The notes beneath the pieces were generated by a model, which saw nothing but the letters and a program-made list of their open reading frames with translations, was not told where the DNA came from and searched no databases. The translations under genes were made by a program, and so were the position numbers. From the NCBI GenBank assembly GCA_022652545.1, contig JALCRM010000005.1, positions 1-64,000 on the forward strand: a stretch of 64,000 nt of DNA. The letters run 5' to 3'. The DNA comes from Lachnospiraceae bacterium. GTDB taxonomy: Bacteria; Bacillota; Clostridia; Lachnospirales; Lachnospiraceae. Positions 7,399 through 18,270 of the stretch are shown here, piece after piece; positions within the stretch are counted from its first letter, which is position 1, and every line of letters starts with the position of its first letter.

Positions 7399-8862
7399 TC
7401 ATTTTTTGCTGTTACCTTCCTGTTCGGCAATCCCGGAAAAAAGTTTTTCCCGCCGCGCCAGCATTTCGTCGAGATTTTCCATATAAGTGGCTACATCCTT
7501 GCAGTTGTCGCACCTTTCAATGCGCCCGTCCGGGAAAACAGCCTTGGTCACCGCGCCGGCACCGATCGCGAAAACAGTCTGCACCTCTTCCATGATAAGG
7601 ATATTGTAGATCCCGTATTTTCCCGGCTTTGCGTAGCCAACATTTTCAAAATTGCCCGCCATATTCTTCTGCCTGTACAGGTAGTACGGGAAAAGTCCCA
7701 TGTTCTTTGCCGCGTCTGCCGCGATCGCCATGGTCGCATCCGTGTTGACCATGACAGGCATGCCGTTTTTGGCGATCCACTCCGCCAGGCGCGATGCCCG
7801 CTTGATCGCAAGTGAATGCACGGTCAGGTCGTCCGGGCCCAGCGCGGAGATCTCCTCTGTCGTGTGACGCACGTCAGTTTCGTCTTCTCCCGGAAGCCCC
7901 AGTATGATATCCATGTTGATATTGTCAAACCCGGCCTCGCGCGCGAGGTGAAACGCGTCGATCACCTGCGCGGCAGTGTGCCGCCTGCCGATGAGCTGCA
8001 GCGTGCGGTCGTTCATGGTCTGCGGATTCACGCTCATCCTGGAAACGCCGTGTGCCTTCATGACCTTCAGTTTATCTGCCGTTATACTGTCTGCTCGGCC
8101 CGCTTCCACCGTGTATTCGAGCAGCCCCTCCACCGGGAAGCAGTCTGCCACGGAATCCAGCAGCACCTCCAGTTCCTCAGCCGACAGGGAAGTAGGCGTG
8201 CCGCCGCCTATGTAGATCGTATCCGGTCTTCTGCCATGCATGAGCGTAGCCGCCTGTTCCATCTCCCTGCGAAGGCACTGCAGATACCGGGCAATGCTCT
8301 CCTTCCAGGCTGCCGCCGGGAAGGATGTGAAGGAGCAGTACAGACAGGTCGTCGGACAGAACGGAATCCCGATATAGAGACTGTATCCGTCTTTCGTATT
8401 GATCCTCGAAAGTACGCTTTTTTCGCGTTCGGCGATGGCGGCAGACAGGCTTGCTTTGCCCCTGCTCACCCCGTATGTGCGCTGCATGTACGAGGCTGCC
8501 TCCTCTGCGGAATCACCTGCATCCAGCCGCTGCATGGCGATCTTCGTAGGCCGTATGCCGATGAGTTCCCCCCAGGGCAGCGTCCTGCCTGTGCGTGAGC
8601 ACAACACTTCGTAAAGCAGATGCTTCAGGGCTGTCTTGCATGCCCTTCCCTTGCGGGAAAGATCCTCTCCTTCTGCCGCCTCTGCCCGCCTGTCCGCGAT
8701 CCGTATCGCATCCGGCGCAAAAAAGACCGACAGAAAAGGCGCCGGCATCTCGGTTTCCGGCGCCGTCACCTCTACTTTTACTGTTTCTTCCGGATAGAAT
8801 TCTTTGATCAGAGAATGGATCTCATAGCGGTACAGATCCAGATTTACAGTCGCTGTCAGCAT
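7399..8862 (-). CDS. hemZ: Oxygen-independent coproporphyrinogen III oxidase-like radical SAM protein HemZ
   Basis: HemZ-family radical SAM enzymes are related to HemN, which decarboxylates coproporphyrinogen III anaerobically, but the precise role in anaerobes without a full haem pathway is unsettled. The product is 487 aa from the ATG at 8862. I preferred that start because AAAGGG lies 6 nt upstream and the longer reading frame would run into the preceding gene. The iron-sulfur motif CPTTCLYC (CxxxCxxC) precedes the SAM-binding GGGTPTS. A roughly 150-residue N-terminal region and the radical SAM barrel match the HemZ layout. It starts 10 bp after the metallo-hydrolase stop, in the relA operon, a common clostridial arrangement. 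Confidence 0.92.
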   Translation of the reverse strand: MLTATVNLDLYRYEIHSLIKEFYPEETVKVEVTAPETEMPAPFLSVFFAPDAIRIADRRAEAAEGEDLSRKGRACKTALKHLLYEVLCSRTGRTLPWGELIGIRPTKIAMQRLDAGDSAEEAASYMQRTYGVSRGKASLSAAIAEREKSVLSRINTKDGYSLYIGIPFCPTTCLYCSFTSFPAAAWKESIARYLQCLRREMEQAATLMHGRRPDTIYIGGGTPTSLSAEELEVLLDSVADCFPVEGLLEYTVEAGRADSITADKLKVMKAHGVSRMSVNPQTMNDRTLQLIGRRHTAAQVIDAFHLAREAGFDNINMDIILGLPGEDETDVRHTTEEISALGPDDLTVHSLAIKRASRLAEWIAKNGMPVMVNTDATMAIAADAAKNMGLFPYYLYRQKNMAGNFENVGYAKPGKYGIYNILIMEEVQTVFAIGAGAVTKAVFPDGRIERCDNCKDVATYMENLDEMLARREKLFSGIAEQEGNSKK

Positions 8863-8872
8863 CCTGTCCCTT

Positions 8873-9529
8873 TCATTGCCCGGCGGCAAAATATTCGTTG
8901 TACGCCTTTTCATCGCCCAGCACTGTCTCCGCACCATGCCCCGGGCAGACCACCGTGTCGTCAGGCAGCGGCAGTAGCCTGTCGTGCAGGGATCTAACCA
9001 GCGCGCTCATGGAGCCTGTCGGAAAGTCCGTACGTCCCACGGAGCCCTGGAAGAGCGTGTCTCCGCTCAGGAGGATGTGTCCTCCGCCTGCCTCGCTGTC
9101 GTCGATATAGTAACAGCAGCTGCCTTCCGTATGTCCCGGCGTGGACAGCACCCTGAAGGCAATATCCGCCGCTTCGGCTTCCTCCCCGTCTTTCAGCCAT
9201 ATATCCGGCTTTACGGTACAGGCCCTCCCGTACATGGCTGACAGATTGTCCTGCGCGTCCGCGCAGAGATGTTTTTCGCCCTCGTAGGCATAAACCGGAG
9301 CTCCGGTGTGTTCACGCAGCGCAGCCAGTCCCCAGATGTGGTCAAAATGCGCGTGTGTCAGAAGGATCGCACGGACAGTCAGCTTCTCCTTTTCGAGTTC
9401 CGCAAAGATCCCGTCGCCGTGTGCTCCCGGATCCACCGCGATCGCATCGGCGGAACCTTCCCTGTGCAGAAAATAGAAATTGGTCGGCAGCATGCCGACC
9501 TCCATACGCCCTATCAGTATTTTGCCCAT
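8873..9529 (-). CDS. MBL-fold metallo-hydrolase (glyoxalase II-like)
   Basis: This 218-residue protein has the full metallo-beta-lactamase metal set. HAHFDH gives H-x-H-x-D-H, STPGHTEGS supplies the next His, SGDTLF the bridging Asp and CPGHG the last His. Such small cytoplasmic enzymes hydrolyse thioesters or related compounds; this subgroup is usually left as 'MBL fold hydrolase' and its substrate is not known. The ATG at 9529 (MGKILIG) follows GGGAG by 6 nt and is preferred over an upstream in-frame ATG at 9559. It sits between relA and hemZ, 39 bp after relA, in a probable three-gene operon. Confidence 0.9.
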   Translation of the reverse strand: MGKILIGRMEVGMLPTNFYFLHREGSADAIAVDPGAHGDGIFAELEKEKLTVRAILLTHAHFDHIWGLAALREHTGAPVYAYEGEKHLCADAQDNLSAMYGRACTVKPDIWLKDGEEAEAADIAFRVLSTPGHTEGSCCYYIDDSEAGGGHILLSGDTLFQGSVGRTDFPTGSMSALVRSLHDRLLPLPDDTVVCPGHGAETVLGDEKAYNEYFAAGQ

Positions 9530-9568
9530 GGAAACTCCCGATCTGCTGCGGACCCGCAAAACAGTCCG

Positions 9569-12049
9569 TCAGCCCATTGCTCTCGAAACATCGATCACAC
9601 TGCGCACGGAATGCAGCCGTTCAATGATCGCGTTGAGTTCCGCTTTGCCCTTGATGCGGAAGACCACATTCATCGTCACGTTGCCCTGCTTGCCCGTGCG
9701 TGTGTTGACGTCCAGAATATTGATCCCCTGCTCGGTGAACAGCCTGGAAACATCGTTCAGGAGGCCGCTGCGGTCATCCGCATAGATCACGATCTCCGCC
9801 TCAAAGGATTCGTCGCTCGTCGTATCGGCGCCTTCTTCCCAGTCTGCGTCGATCAGGCGGGCACGGTCAATCTCCGGCAGCGACATCATATTGACGCAAT
9901 CGGTGCGGTGTATGGTAACGCCCCTGCCTCTCGTCACAAAGCCTACGATCTCGTCTCCCGGCACCGGATTGCAGCATTTGGCAAACCGCACCGCCACGTC
10001 GTGGATACCCTTCACCACGATCGCGTTGCCGCCCTTGCTGCGGGCATGCACGGCGTTGTCTTCGATCTGCTTCAGGACCTCTTCGTCCGTCAGGACCTTC
10101 TCGTGGTCCTTTTCGTAGAGCTCCTGCAGCTTGTTGACGACCTGCCCTTCCTTGAGTCCGCCGTGTCCTACCGCGGCAAGAACCGCCTCCCAGTCGTGGA
10201 AGCCGTACTTCTGTACGATGATCTTCTGGTATTTCGGCTGGCTGAGGTCGGAAAGTTCAAGTCCCTTGGCCCTGCAGTACGCCAGGATCAGCTCCTTACC
10301 CCGCTCTACGTTCTCTTCCTTGCTCTCGTTCTTGAACCACTGGTTGATCTTGTTGCGGGTCTGCGGACTGCGCGCCACATTCAGCCAGTCGCGGCTCGGT
10401 CCCTTTGAATTCTGCGATGTGAGGATCTCGACGCGGTCGCCGTTCTGGATCTGGTAATCGATGTTGACCAGTTTGCCGTTCACGCGGGCACCGATCATTT
10501 TATTGCCCACTGCCGTGTGGATCGCATAGGCAAAGTCGATCGGCGTAGAACCCACGGGCAGGGTTTTTACCTCCCCGTTCGGCGTGAAGCAGTAAACATC
10601 GTCTGAAAACAGGTCCAGATTGCTCTTGAGCCCGTCCATGAAGGTTTTGTTGTCCGGCATATCCTGCTGCCATTCGAGGATCTGGCGCAGCCAGGAGAGC
10701 TTTTCCTCTTCCTGGGAATCGACCGCCATGCCGTTGCTGGCTTCCTTGTATTTCCAGTGCGCGGCAATACCGTATTCCGCCTCTCTGTGCATTTCATAAG
10801 TACGGATCTGTATCTCAAACGGCTGCCCCGTCGTGCCTACCAGCGTCGTATGGAGCGAGCGGTAGTTATTGGGCTTGGGCATGGCAATGTAATCCTTGAA
10901 CCTGCCCGGCATCGGCGTATACATCTCATGGATCACGCCCAGCGCGGCATAGCAGTCCTTGACGGTATTCACAATGATGCGGACTGCGAACAGGTCATAG
11001 ATCTGGTCAAGGCTCTTACCCTGGTTGATCATCTTCTTGTAGATGCTGAAGAAGTGCTTTACACGCCCGTCCACTTCAGCCTCAATGCCGGCCTCCGTCA
11101 TCTTCGTGCGCACTTCCTCGGCGATCTCCTGTACGTACTTTTCCCTTTCCTGCTTGCGCTGCGTGACCTTCTTTACAAGGTCATAGTAAACTTCCGGCTT
11201 CAGATACTTAAGGGAAAGGTCGTCCAGTTCCACCTTGATCCTGCTGATACCGAGTCTCTGGGCTATGGGAGAATAAATATCCAGCGTCTCCTGCGCGATG
11301 CTCTGTTGTTTTTCCGGAGGCTGGTGGTCCAGGGTACGCATGTTGTGCAGGCGGTCCGCCAGCTTGATCAGAATGACCCGGATGTCCTTGGCCATGGCCA
11401 GGAACATCTTGCGGAGGTTCAGCGCCTGATACTCCAGCTGTTCCTGGGTCTTTTCCTTATAGTTTTTGGCAAACTGCAATTTGGAGAGTTTTGTCACGCC
11501 GTCTACGAGAAGGGCTACTTCCGGGCCGAACTCCTCCAGAATCTCCGCCTGGGTGAGGATCGTATCCTCGACAACGTCGTGCAGCAGTCCTGCTGCGATC
11601 GTTTCCTTGTCCATTTCGAGATCAGCCAGGATGATCGCCACATACAGCGGATGTATGATATAAGGCTCGCCAGACTTGCGCAGCTGTCCCGCATGCGCCT
11701 TGTCCGCGACGTGATAGGCCTTCTCGATCATGGTGATATCATCGGAAGGATGATATTCCCGTACTCTTTCGATCAGATCCCTGTACAGGGTCTCGGGAGG
11801 CACATACTCTTCGATCTCTTCGATCCGGCCGTCGTCAAAACCGATCCCCGCCCTGCCGGCTGCGGTGCCCAGTTCGTGGTCGATGCGGTGTTTTTCCTCC
11901 TGTGTCAGTCTTCCCGACACTCTCGGGATCTTGGCAGGATCTGCGGGCACGGGCATTTCCGCTGCCAGCGGCACCGTTCTCTCGGGATCGATATACAGGA
12001 GATCAGACTTATCCGGTCTGGCCTCTGTGTCTTTTCTGAGTTCTGACAT
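9569..12049 (-). CDS. relA: Bifunctional (p)ppGpp synthetase/hydrolase RelA/SpoT
   Basis: This protein makes and degrades the stringent-response alarmone. The product is about 826 aa. An HD hydrolase domain follows the N-terminus (AGLLHDVVEDT, then LIKLADRLHNMRTL). The synthetase domain contains FKDYIAMPKPNNYRSLHTT, with the RFKD motif typical of bifunctional enzymes. Next come a TGS domain (VYCFTPNGEVKTLPVGSTPI), a helical region and a C-terminal ACT domain. The first 80 residues are a Pro- and charge-rich extension longer than usual. I chose the ATG at 12049 because GGGAAGG precedes it; an in-frame ATG at 12064 is possible. It is first in relA-MBL-hemZ. Confidence 0.96.
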   Translation of the reverse strand: MSELRKDTEARPDKSDLLYIDPERTVPLAAEMPVPADPAKIPRVSGRLTQEEKHRIDHELGTAAGRAGIGFDDGRIEEIEEYVPPETLYRDLIERVREYHPSDDITMIEKAYHVADKAHAGQLRKSGEPYIIHPLYVAIILADLEMDKETIAAGLLHDVVEDTILTQAEILEEFGPEVALLVDGVTKLSKLQFAKNYKEKTQEQLEYQALNLRKMFLAMAKDIRVILIKLADRLHNMRTLDHQPPEKQQSIAQETLDIYSPIAQRLGISRIKVELDDLSLKYLKPEVYYDLVKKVTQRKQEREKYVQEIAEEVRTKMTEAGIEAEVDGRVKHFFSIYKKMINQGKSLDQIYDLFAVRIIVNTVKDCYAALGVIHEMYTPMPGRFKDYIAMPKPNNYRSLHTTLVGTTGQPFEIQIRTYEMHREAEYGIAAHWKYKEASNGMAVDSQEEEKLSWLRQILEWQQDMPDNKTFMDGLKSNLDLFSDDVYCFTPNGEVKTLPVGSTPIDFAYAIHTAVGNKMIGARVNGKLVNIDYQIQNGDRVEILTSQNSKGPSRDWLNVARSPQTRNKINQWFKNESKEENVERGKELILAYCRAKGLELSDLSQPKYQKIIVQKYGFHDWEAVLAAVGHGGLKEGQVVNKLQELYEKDHEKVLTDEEVLKQIEDNAVHARSKGGNAIVVKGIHDVAVRFAKCCNPVPGDEIVGFVTRGRGVTIHRTDCVNMMSLPEIDRARLIDADWEEGADTTSDESFEAEIVIYADDRSGLLNDVSRLFTEQGINILDVNTRTGKQGNVTMNVVFRIKGKAELNAIIERLHSVRSVIDVSRAMG

Positions 12050-12112
12050 ACGTCCTTCCCTCATTGTCCTTGCGCAGCCTGTATACAGTCCGGCCGCCGC
12101 AACATAACCTAT

Positions 12113-12141
12113 ATCTTAATGTCTGTGCGGAAAAACGTCAA
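12113..12141 (-). promoter_or_regulatory. Promoter of relA
   Basis: On the minus strand, TTGACG (12136-12141) and TAAGAT (12113-12118) are 17 nt apart. The -35 overlaps the stop codon of the DUF3810 gene, so relA probably starts its own transcript. Confidence 0.65.
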
Positions 12142-13328
12142 TTGCGGGCCTGCACTCCTTCCCTGCTTTCTCTGTCGTAATACCAGTCGAGCAGCTGCCT
12201 GACGACCAGATCATAGCTGTTCCACCCTTCGCTGATCCCGTTTGCCCGGATCTGTGCATCCGTAAAGTTCTTTGTCGTCCTGGTCGCCGTCTCGGTATCG
12301 ATCACCGAGTTCTTTTCCACTTCTTTCCAGGCTTCGTCGGACAGAAAACGGTTATCGGAGATGACCTGGTCGGAAATCAGCACATGTGACCTGTAAACCG
12401 CTTTGTCCTTGCCGATGGAGGTATAGAAATCGTTGTCGACATAATTCAGCACGCCCAGATAGCCGCTGTATACGAACGCGGGGTCATCCGAGCCCATACA
12501 GGCCAGGAATGCCAGCATGTTACAGTCGTCCTCCTTCATATAGCCTTTCAGGTGCGAAAGTTCGTGACAGAAGGTAAACGGCATGTTCATTTCGCACATT
12601 TTTGTATTGTAATTTGCTTCCATGGAAAACGGGAAATAGTAACCCTGCATGTGCATCTGACTCATGAGGCCGGAAAAAAACAGGCCCTTGGGTTCCGGAT
12701 AATAGCCGGAAAGCCGCGGAAACTGTTCCGAAAGTTTTTTCATGCAGGCGACAGCCTCCTGTTTCCTGTCCGCGCTGAATACTGCATTTCCATCCCCGTC
12801 GCGCTTTACGGCAGCGGCGTAGGAATCTGCCTGCCGTACGATATAATCCCGCAGACTTGTCAGCTGTTTCTGCGAATAACGGGCCGTGGCCGATTCGGTG
12901 TCTTCCGCGGCGCCGTATGACAGGCCTTCCGCCTGCCAGGGTATATAGCAGTTCAGGGTCATGACCATCAGCACGATGGACAGCATCCATACGGTGGCCT
13001 TCAGGAAAGACACACAGGGCGGGTGCTTTCTTCGCAGACAAAACACGGCATCAGTAACAAGTATGGCTGCAGCCGCCGCGATCCAGATCACGCCGACAAC
13101 CAGCAGCAGTTCCCCGACCGAAAAGGGGACCGATCCTGTCAGGCGCCCGTAGCTTTCTTCCCACAAAGGGAAGATTCTTTCCGTGTAGCGGTCGCTGAAA
13201 TCGCGGCTGAACCTGGCCGCCAGATTGAGAAGGAGTGCCGCAAAAGAAATCACTGCCGGTATGGCCAGGCCGGCTTTCCTGTGTTTCCCCGGCCTTTCAT
13301 GCTTTTTTTCGAAGTTTTCCGCATTCAT
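12138..13328 (-). CDS. DUF3810-family membrane protein with a zinc-protease-like HExxH motif
   Basis: This is a 396-residue protein. Three hydrophobic segments occupy about residues 20-40, 65-90 and 103-125, followed by an extracytoplasmic or soluble domain of about 260 residues. That domain carries FCHELSHLKGY, an HExxH zinc-binding motif, followed by DDCNMLAFLAC. This matches the DUF3810 family, whose function is unknown; peptidase activity is an inference from the motif. No Shine-Dalgarno is visible before the ATG at 13328. Instead a -10-like TAGAAT ends 11 nt upstream, so the message may be nearly leaderless. It stands alone between the groEL terminator and the relA promoter. Confidence 0.82.
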   Translation of the reverse strand: MNAENFEKKHERPGKHRKAGLAIPAVISFAALLLNLAARFSRDFSDRYTERIFPLWEESYGRLTGSVPFSVGELLLVVGVIWIAAAAAILVTDAVFCLRRKHPPCVSFLKATVWMLSIVLMVMTLNCYIPWQAEGLSYGAAEDTESATARYSQKQLTSLRDYIVRQADSYAAAVKRDGDGNAVFSADRKQEAVACMKKLSEQFPRLSGYYPEPKGLFFSGLMSQMHMQGYYFPFSMEANYNTKMCEMNMPFTFCHELSHLKGYMKEDDCNMLAFLACMGSDDPAFVYSGYLGVLNYVDNDFYTSIGKDKAVYRSHVLISDQVISDNRFLSDEAWKEVEKNSVIDTETATRTTKNFTDAQIRANGISEGWNSYDLVVRQLLDWYYDRESREGVQARN

Positions 13329-13355
13329 AGTTACAGTTTATTCTATCCGGGGCAA

Positions 13356-13394
13356 TAAAAAAATCCCGGCCGGCGAAAAAATGCCGGTCGGGAT
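13356..13394 (-). terminator. Rho-independent terminator of groESL
   Basis: A 12-bp stem with one mismatch (arms 13363-13374 and 13383-13394, GC-rich ATCCCG..CCGGC) has an 8-nt loop. On the minus strand it is followed by seven T. It lies 34 bp past the groEL stop. Confidence 0.9.
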
Positions 13395-13428
13395 CTCAAT
13401 ATCTGCACTCTATGGCTTCAGGACCTGA

Positions 13429-15388
<1,960 letters not shown>

Positions 15389-15426
15389 GACAATGCCTCC
15401 TTGAATAGGGAATTTGTTTTTTATTG

Positions 15427-15453
15427 TTAGCACTCATTTGCTTTGAGTGCTAA
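15427..15453. promoter_or_regulatory. CIRCE operator (HrcA binding site)
   Basis: A perfect TTAGCACTC-N9-GAGTGCTAA inverted repeat matches the CIRCE consensus exactly. It lies between the groES promoter and start codon, so HrcA bound here would block transcription. The hrcA gene itself is not in the window. Confidence 0.97.
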
Positions 15454-15465
15454 ACTCTGTTACGT

Positions 15466-15494
15466 ATAATATGTTTTGACGGTAGCGAATGCAA
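15466..15494 (-). promoter_or_regulatory. Promoter of groES-groEL
   Basis: On the minus strand, TTGCAT (15489-15494) and TATTAT (15466-15471) are 17 nt apart, immediately upstream of CIRCE. The transcription start would fall at the edge of the operator. Confidence 0.75.
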
Positions 15495-15576
15495 CCGAAA
15501 CAATTTGCCGTTACATAGTATTATTCTCTTTAATTCTCGCTGATTCTCGTTTTTTCTCTTTTTTTGATATGCATGT

Positions 15577-15605
15577 CTGATTTTATACATTGTTTATAAA
15601 ATCAG
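15577..15605. repeat. 11-bp perfect inverted repeat downstream of the FMN dehydrogenase gene
   Basis: CTGATTTTATA and TATAAAATCAG surround a 7-nt loop. The stem is AT-rich and no T-run follows on the minus strand, so it is a weak terminator at best; it could also be a protein-binding site. The rest of 15389-15659 holds the groESL leader, CIRCE and promoter. Confidence 0.4.
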
Positions 15606-15659
15606 AAAGCATCTGCAAAGCCTGTTCCCGTGCGTCAAAACATGGACACGGGCCGGCCT

Positions 15660-16679
15660 TTACGAATTCCAGAGTTGCTCCTTTGTAATTCCGGAAAGGC
15701 TGGATACACCGCACATCCGCATGGTATCGCGCAGTTCGCTGCCAAGCTTTTCCGTATAGACATGCACGCCTTCCGCCGCGCCGCCGTATACGGCCGTGAC
15801 ATAGGGACGGGCGACCAGGACGGCATCGGCTCCCAGCGCCAGTGCCTTGAAAATGTCGGTTCCGCTGCGGATACCGCCGTCCACGAACACCAGCATACTG
15901 CCTTTGACTGCCTCCGCAATGGACGGAAGTACCTCTGCGGTCGCGGGACACTGATCCAGCACACGGCCGCCGTGATTGGAAACAACGATGGCGGAAGCTC
16001 CTGCCTCCCTGGCCTTCAGGGCACCCTTTACCGTCATGATGCCCTTAACGATAAACGGCTTTCCTGCCTCTTGGATGATCTCCCTGAGTTCCTCCACGGT
16101 CTTGCTGCCGGCCGGAGGATCCAGATGCTGAAGGAACGGGAGTCCTGCCGCATCCACATCCATTGCGACAGCCATGGCGCCGGAGGCCTTTACAAGTTCC
16201 ATCTTCTCCTGCAGTGTTCTGACATCCCAGGGCTTTACGGTAGGAATGCCGTATCCCTTCTGTGCCGCGATCGCCTTCGTGGCTGCCTTCATGACCTCGG
16301 GATTCGTCCCGTCCCCGGTAAATGCTGCAATACCCGACTCCGCGCAGGCGGATACCAGAATGTCGTTGTAGGCGATATCATCCAGCTTATCGCCGTAGTG
16401 CAGGTTGACCGCCCCGACAGGACCAGCCAGGATCGGATATTTCAGACTGTGGCCGAAAAAGTCAAAGGCAGTGTCCGGCTCCCTGTTTTCCGAGATCGTA
16501 TCCATATTGATGCGGATCTTCTTCCAGGCATCGTAGTTTCTCACTGCCGTGTCGCCGATCCCCTTGGCTCCGGGCCCGGGCATCGTACTGCCGCACGCTT
16601 TTCCGTTGCACTCCGGGCACACCTTGCAGAATGGTCCCATACATGTTCTGGCTGTTTCGAGTATCTCTTTGTAATTCAT
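15660..16679 (-). CDS. FMN-dependent alpha-hydroxy-acid dehydrogenase family protein
   Basis: This 339-residue flavoprotein belongs to the family of lactate oxidase, lactate dehydrogenase LldD and type 2 isopentenyl isomerase. The C-terminal half has the FMN phosphate and catalytic signatures: PFIVKGIMTVKGA (Lys), SNHGGRVLDQCPAT (the His of the catalytic base), and VDGGIRSGTDIFKALALGAD. The N-terminus has a Cys cluster (C-x4-C-x2-C-x2-C-x4-C within residues 12-28) that is common in clostridial members and may bind metal. The ATG at 16679 follows GGAGG. It begins 58 bp after the carboxypeptidase stop, so cotranscription is likely. The substrate cannot be read from sequence. Confidence 0.85.
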   Translation of the reverse strand: MNYKEILETARTCMGPFCKVCPECNGKACGSTMPGPGAKGIGDTAVRNYDAWKKIRINMDTISENREPDTAFDFFGHSLKYPILAGPVGAVNLHYGDKLDDIAYNDILVSACAESGIAAFTGDGTNPEVMKAATKAIAAQKGYGIPTVKPWDVRTLQEKMELVKASGAMAVAMDVDAAGLPFLQHLDPPAGSKTVEELREIIQEAGKPFIVKGIMTVKGALKAREAGASAIVVSNHGGRVLDQCPATAEVLPSIAEAVKGSMLVFVDGGIRSGTDIFKALALGADAVLVARPYVTAVYGGAAEGVHVYTEKLGSELRDTMRMCGVSSLSGITKEQLWNS

Positions 16680-16703
16680 ACCTACCTCCATAAAATGGGC
16701 AGC

Positions 16704-16724
16704 CGGTGCCGCTCTCTGGCACCG
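16704..16724. other. Intercistronic hairpin
   Basis: CGGTGCC and GGCACCG, a perfect 7-bp repeat with a 7-nt loop, lie between the carboxypeptidase and FMN dehydrogenase genes. No U-tract follows directly, so it is more likely an RNA-stability element than a terminator. Confidence 0.35.
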
Positions 16725-16737
16725 TTGCCGCGGTTTT

Positions 16738-18222
16738 TCAGTTTCCCTCGTTCCCCGCACCTGCCGATGAGCCGTCGGAAGAGCTTCCGCCCTCCGAGTC
16801 TGCCGGCACTGTATCCGATTCTGATGCGTTTTCTGTCGTTGCCGGTTCAATGGTGCTGTCCGGTTCAAACATCATTTTATACAGGGCCACGTGGTCATAA
16901 ATGGCGCGCCAGCCGCTCGATGCGTCCGCCGTGACTGCAAGGTATTCCTTGCCGTCTGCTCCCGTGGCATAGCTGACTGCACAGCTCCCGGACTGTTCCA
17001 CGTAACCGGTCTTTGCACAGACCACCGTTCCCCCGCAGTCCTTGTCTTCGATGCGCCTCAGGAACCAGTTAGATATGGTCAGCCCGTCCGGATGCTCTGT
17101 CGTCTTTGTCGTAGTATAGACATGCGCCGACATCACTTCCCTGCAGGTCTCGTTCTGCAGGGCTGCTTCCATGATCATCGCCATGTCATAGGCTGTGCAG
17201 TAATGGTCCGCATCGTAGATCCCCGCGTCGTTCGTAAAATGTGCAGATCCTGAAAGTCCCAGTTCTTCCAGCTTGCTGTTCATGAGCGTAACGAAGTCGT
17301 CCATCGAACCGGCAGTGTAATTGGCAATGGCGGAAGCGGCATCGCCGCCGGAGGACAGGATCAGTCCGTAGAGCAGATCCTTCACCGTCACAGTCTCGCC
17401 GGGTTCGAAGCCGACCTGGCTGCAGCCGTTCACATAGCTGAAGTCCGTATCCTCGTTTGTGATCTTATACGTTGCATCCAGATCCTTGATGTTCTCCACC
17501 GCCACCAGGCAGGTGAGCACCTTGGTCATCGATGCCGGGTTGATCCTCGTTTCGGCGTCTCTGTCGTACAGGATGTTGCCTGTGGCGAGATCTATCAGCA
17601 GCGCATATTTGCTGCCTACGCCGACACCCGGATCCTTCGTCGAATCCGTCTTCTGTGCGCTGAAAGGAACGGCTGCCTGTGACGTCGCAGCGGCCGCCGC
17701 TGTTGCGGCATCTGTCGCCTGCGTCACCGTTGCCGCTTCGACCGCGGTGGAAGCCTCTGCCTTTGCGGAGGATGCCTTTCCGCCGCTTCTTGCTGTAGCA
17801 AAAATGACCGCTGCCAGCAGGATGATGATGCCTGCCGGAAGCAGTACGCGCAGCATAAAACGGCGCCGCCTTTCCTGACGCAGCTTCTCGGCACGCATCT
17901 GCTGCATCAGGCGACGGTGTTTGCGCTCGCGCTCCTCATCGTATACCCTGCGCTGGTAACTGCTGTCATCGTATGAACTGTATCTGTCATATCTGTCGTA
18001 TGTTCTGCGCTGGCTGCCTCTGTCATCCTGTCCGCCGCGCTGGCCCGCATTGCTGCTGTATGTCCCGCGCTGACGGCCTGTGCTGCCATCGGATCTTCCC
18101 TGCCGTTCTGTCCGGGGGGAATCACGGCGATCGTCTACGCCGTCCTCGTCCTCGTCATCGTAATAATACCGGCTGCCCTGCAGAGCATCGAGATTGAAGT
18201 CGTCACGATATCTCTGATCCAT
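16738..18222 (-). CDS. Membrane-anchored D-alanyl-D-alanine carboxypeptidase (PBP5/DacA family)
   Basis: This penicillin-binding protein trims the terminal D-Ala from peptidoglycan pentapeptides outside the cell. The 494-residue product has an unusual layout. A cytoplasmic N-terminus of about 120 residues is rich in Arg, Asp, Tyr, Gln and Gly. A membrane segment lies at 124-143, an Ala/Thr-rich linker to about 190, and then the peptidase domain. S231 and K234 form the SxxK motif (SMTK) and K404-T-G the KTG motif. The middle SxN motif reads S291-G-G293, so the usual Asn is missing. The N-terminal anchor replaces the signal peptide and C-terminal helix of classical DacA. It has its own promoter region. 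Confidence 0.88.
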   Translation of the reverse strand: MDQRYRDDFNLDALQGSRYYYDDEDEDGVDDRRDSPRTERQGRSDGSTGRQRGTYSSNAGQRGGQDDRGSQRRTYDRYDRYSSYDDSSYQRRVYDEERERKHRRLMQQMRAEKLRQERRRRFMLRVLLPAGIIILLAAVIFATARSGGKASSAKAEASTAVEAATVTQATDAATAAAAATSQAAVPFSAQKTDSTKDPGVGVGSKYALLIDLATGNILYDRDAETRINPASMTKVLTCLVAVENIKDLDATYKITNEDTDFSYVNGCSQVGFEPGETVTVKDLLYGLILSSGGDAASAIANYTAGSMDDFVTLMNSKLEELGLSGSAHFTNDAGIYDADHYCTAYDMAMIMEAALQNETCREVMSAHVYTTTKTTEHPDGLTISNWFLRRIEDKDCGGTVVCAKTGYVEQSGSCAVSYATGADGKEYLAVTADASSGWRAIYDHVALYKMMFEPDSTIEPATTENASESDTVPADSEGGSSSDGSSAGAGNEGN

Positions 18223-18270
18223 ATATACCGTATTCCCGTTGTATTCAGATCCGCCGTATCCGGATCAAAC

